NCBI RefSeq assembly: GCF_949628265.1 | Contig: NC_088790.1 | Coordinates: 7,940,545 to 8,004,544 of the forward strand | From: Cloeon dipterum | Taxonomy: Eukaryota > Arthropoda > Insecta > Ephemeroptera > Baetidae | Reading direction: 5' to 3' | Length of the DNA stretch: 64,000 nucleotides | Part shown: positions 62,075-64,000 of the stretch, piece after piece | Position numbering within the stretch: the stretch's first letter is position 1 | Layout: every line of letters begins with the position of its first letter | The notes under the pieces: model-generated | What the model was told of the DNA's origin: nothing | Database searches by the model: none | What the model saw: the letters and a program-made list of their open reading frames with translations, nothing else | Program-made: the position numbers and the translations under genes

Positions 62075-64000
62075 GTAAGCATCAACAGCTAAGTGGAGTG
62101 ATTATACATTTAGCACGCACTCCAGAAATTCCGCCGGTGCCGTGTTGAAAGTTCTCGCGAGACCGACTTGTTTGCTCACTGCAAATTTTTATAATTGCGC
62201 GTGCACACACTCGCGCGCGCACTACGCGCGGCTTTCTCTCTTACTCGGGTGTATAAATGAGCAGCAGTGGTTTCGACCGCCTGCTTAATTGCCTGTGTGC
62301 TATTATTTTGTTCAGAATACTATGCGCGTTTAACTTTCACTGGTAAACTTGCGCGTAAATTATGTTTTACAACGCCATCAAATTTAGTACGCTCTCAGCC
62401 GCAAGGACATTTTCCAAGAGGAATTGCTATTTAGCGTGTCTGAAATTAAACGAGCTAAGTACACGAGTGTTTATTCAGTACTTATACGATCGGCTGAGCG
62501 TATTTCGTGCTTACCAGACAGTATTAATTCGGAAAGTAGAAAATTTTGATTAAATTTGTATCTGCTGTTTGGAGATAACCACATTGTAAGTCGAAAATCT
62601 TCAAGCAATATATTGTATTATATATTTAAGATAATTTAAAATGATTAAAACGGAACAGATATCAAAATTTAACTCTTACAATATTTACAAAATGTATTTT
62701 AATATTCAAACGAATCTACTAGAGCTTATATAAATTAGAAGATTTGAGGCTGTATTGCATTTTTAAGGATGGTAGAGACCGATCAGATATAACGACAATT
62801 AACTGGGCTCCTTCACTTTCCACCAAATCACTAGAGATATTTTAGCAATACCCTCTTGTGACATTGTGATACTACTATTATATATTCATTTAATAAAGTT
62901 TTATTGGTAACTGATTATTTTCCCGTTCTATTATAGAAACGTATTTTTACGCCTTGCTCCCAAATGAGCCTGTAATTTGCCTTTAATCACGTCTAAATTT
63001 GAACTCAGCGGATTAATGTTAATTTTGCTTGTTCCCTCTCGGTCACGGCCTTTCATGGGACGGCTGAAAATTGAACGTGTATAGCCGACCAACTAAAATT
63101 AACCAGTCGAGCGGCACACGGCACAAACTCCCCAAGTGCGTTGGCGGTTTTCGAATCGAAATGTCGAATATGACGCACACATTTGCACGTCCAAACAATC
63201 AATGACGCAAGCGTCCATCCACTTTAGTTTAACAAATTCGCCCGGTGCTGCGCTCGTGCGGCCCCGAAACAGGTGTAGAAAGGTGGGAATTACTCGTGGT
63301 CGGGCGCAATTTGAAAGCACCGGGGGGTTGTTCAGCCGTGTTAATGGCGCAGCTTGCTTACTCGCGGGCGGCGTGTGATGTCACCCATCGAATTCAAGAG
63401 CGCAGCCTGTTCAAAGTTTGCTTGCTGGCCTTGTGAGAGCGGGCAGAACGGGGCGAAGAAAGGATTTGCGCTGACGTCACGCACCTCGGCACGCAGCAGC
63501 CGACAAATGGCCCGCCCTCCCGCCGCTCCCTGGCCGCTGAAGCTAACCTTTATGTCACTGCCCGGCAGCGTCGTGTGTCCGGCCAAATTCCTTTCTCTTT
63601 TGTCGACGCACAGGTCGCGGATCACCGGCTGCGATCCCCGGGGATTTTTCGCGCTTGTGTAGCAGTGCCAAATTTAAGACCTTTTCTCCTCTCGCGTCTC
63701 CCCGGGAGGCTTGACAAATGCAACTGCAGTCACTCTCGCTTCCCCATTTTATGGCTGTCAGTTTTATTTCGTTAAATCATTTCTTGTAAGATCGGCAATC
63801 CGTAAATTCGAATGTCTCGACTGGGGGATATAAAAAAATGGGATGCGTTGCTATCGAATTTTCTTGCACAGATTTTATTTTCAGAAAGCAGAAAAAAATT
63901 TTGCTTTAGGATACAATCAAGTACACTGCGAGAAACTGTTATCGTGCATCAACTCCTCTAATATTGCGTTGCCGGATTATGAGGATTCTGAAGCCTTTTC
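62075..64000 (+). other. Non-coding sequence to the right edge
   Basis: AT-rich in 62,550-62,980 and GC-rich in 63,230-63,720. Short frames on both strands have no recognisable product. It is probably still NCKX intron. Confidence 0.4.

Overview
This is a window of animal nuclear DNA, most likely an insect. The genes are split by short introns (many 50-400 bp) in AT-rich DNA, and the gene set is animal: a muscle-type fatty-acid-binding protein, a p24/TMED2 cargo receptor, the complex III hinge protein, SETD1, tubulin cofactor B, SRP54, a GH18 chitinase, a Bcl-2 family protein and a K+-dependent Na+/Ca2+ exchanger. It also carries two Ty3/Gypsy LTR retrotransposons of types common in insects. 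I cannot place the organism to order from sequence alone. There are no bacterial operons, CRISPR arrays or recognisable rRNA/tRNA genes.

Layout. Positions 1-28,700 are gene-dense: FABP (-, 3' exon off the left edge), TMED2 (+), UQCRH (-), SETD1 (+), TBCB (+), two small unrecognised genes (-), SRP54 (-), chitinase (-) and a Bcl-2 family gene (-). The first coding exon of an NCKX/SLC24 exchanger (+) follows at 27,895-28,695. FABP/TMED2 and UQCRH/SETD1 are head-to-head pairs with short shared promoter regions; TMED2/UQCRH and TBCB/13.8 kb are tail-to-tail. From 28,696 to the right edge I find no further recognisable host gene. This is best read as a very long NCKX intron (at least 35 kb) with GC-rich islands, microsatellites and two young retrotransposons. 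One (34,686-36,581, minus strand) is a 1.9 kb internally deleted, non-autonomous CsRn1-type element. The other (57,200-62,048, plus strand) is a 4.85 kb, apparently complete mag-type element with one intact gag-pol frame. Both have LTR pairs that look identical and have target-site duplications, so both inserted recently.

The genes are mostly unrelated housekeeping functions that happen to be neighbours: ER-Golgi trafficking and co-translational targeting (TMED2, SRP54), respiration (UQCRH), H3K4 methylation (SETD1), tubulin folding (TBCB), lipid binding (FABP), chitin turnover, apoptosis and Ca2+ transport. The observations most worth a second look are a U12-type AT-AC intron in SETD1; the non-autonomous CsRn1 element, whose gag is followed in the -1 frame by a pol tail behind a slippery heptamer; and the mag element, which appears to sit inside a candidate host exon. 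Also notable are a tandem TATCGATA (DRE-like) cluster between FABP and TMED2, two tightly spaced unknown minus-strand genes, and a Bcl-2 protein with degenerate BH1 and BH3 motifs. Exon boundaries were placed by hand from splice signals, frame phase and remembered family alignments, without database searches.
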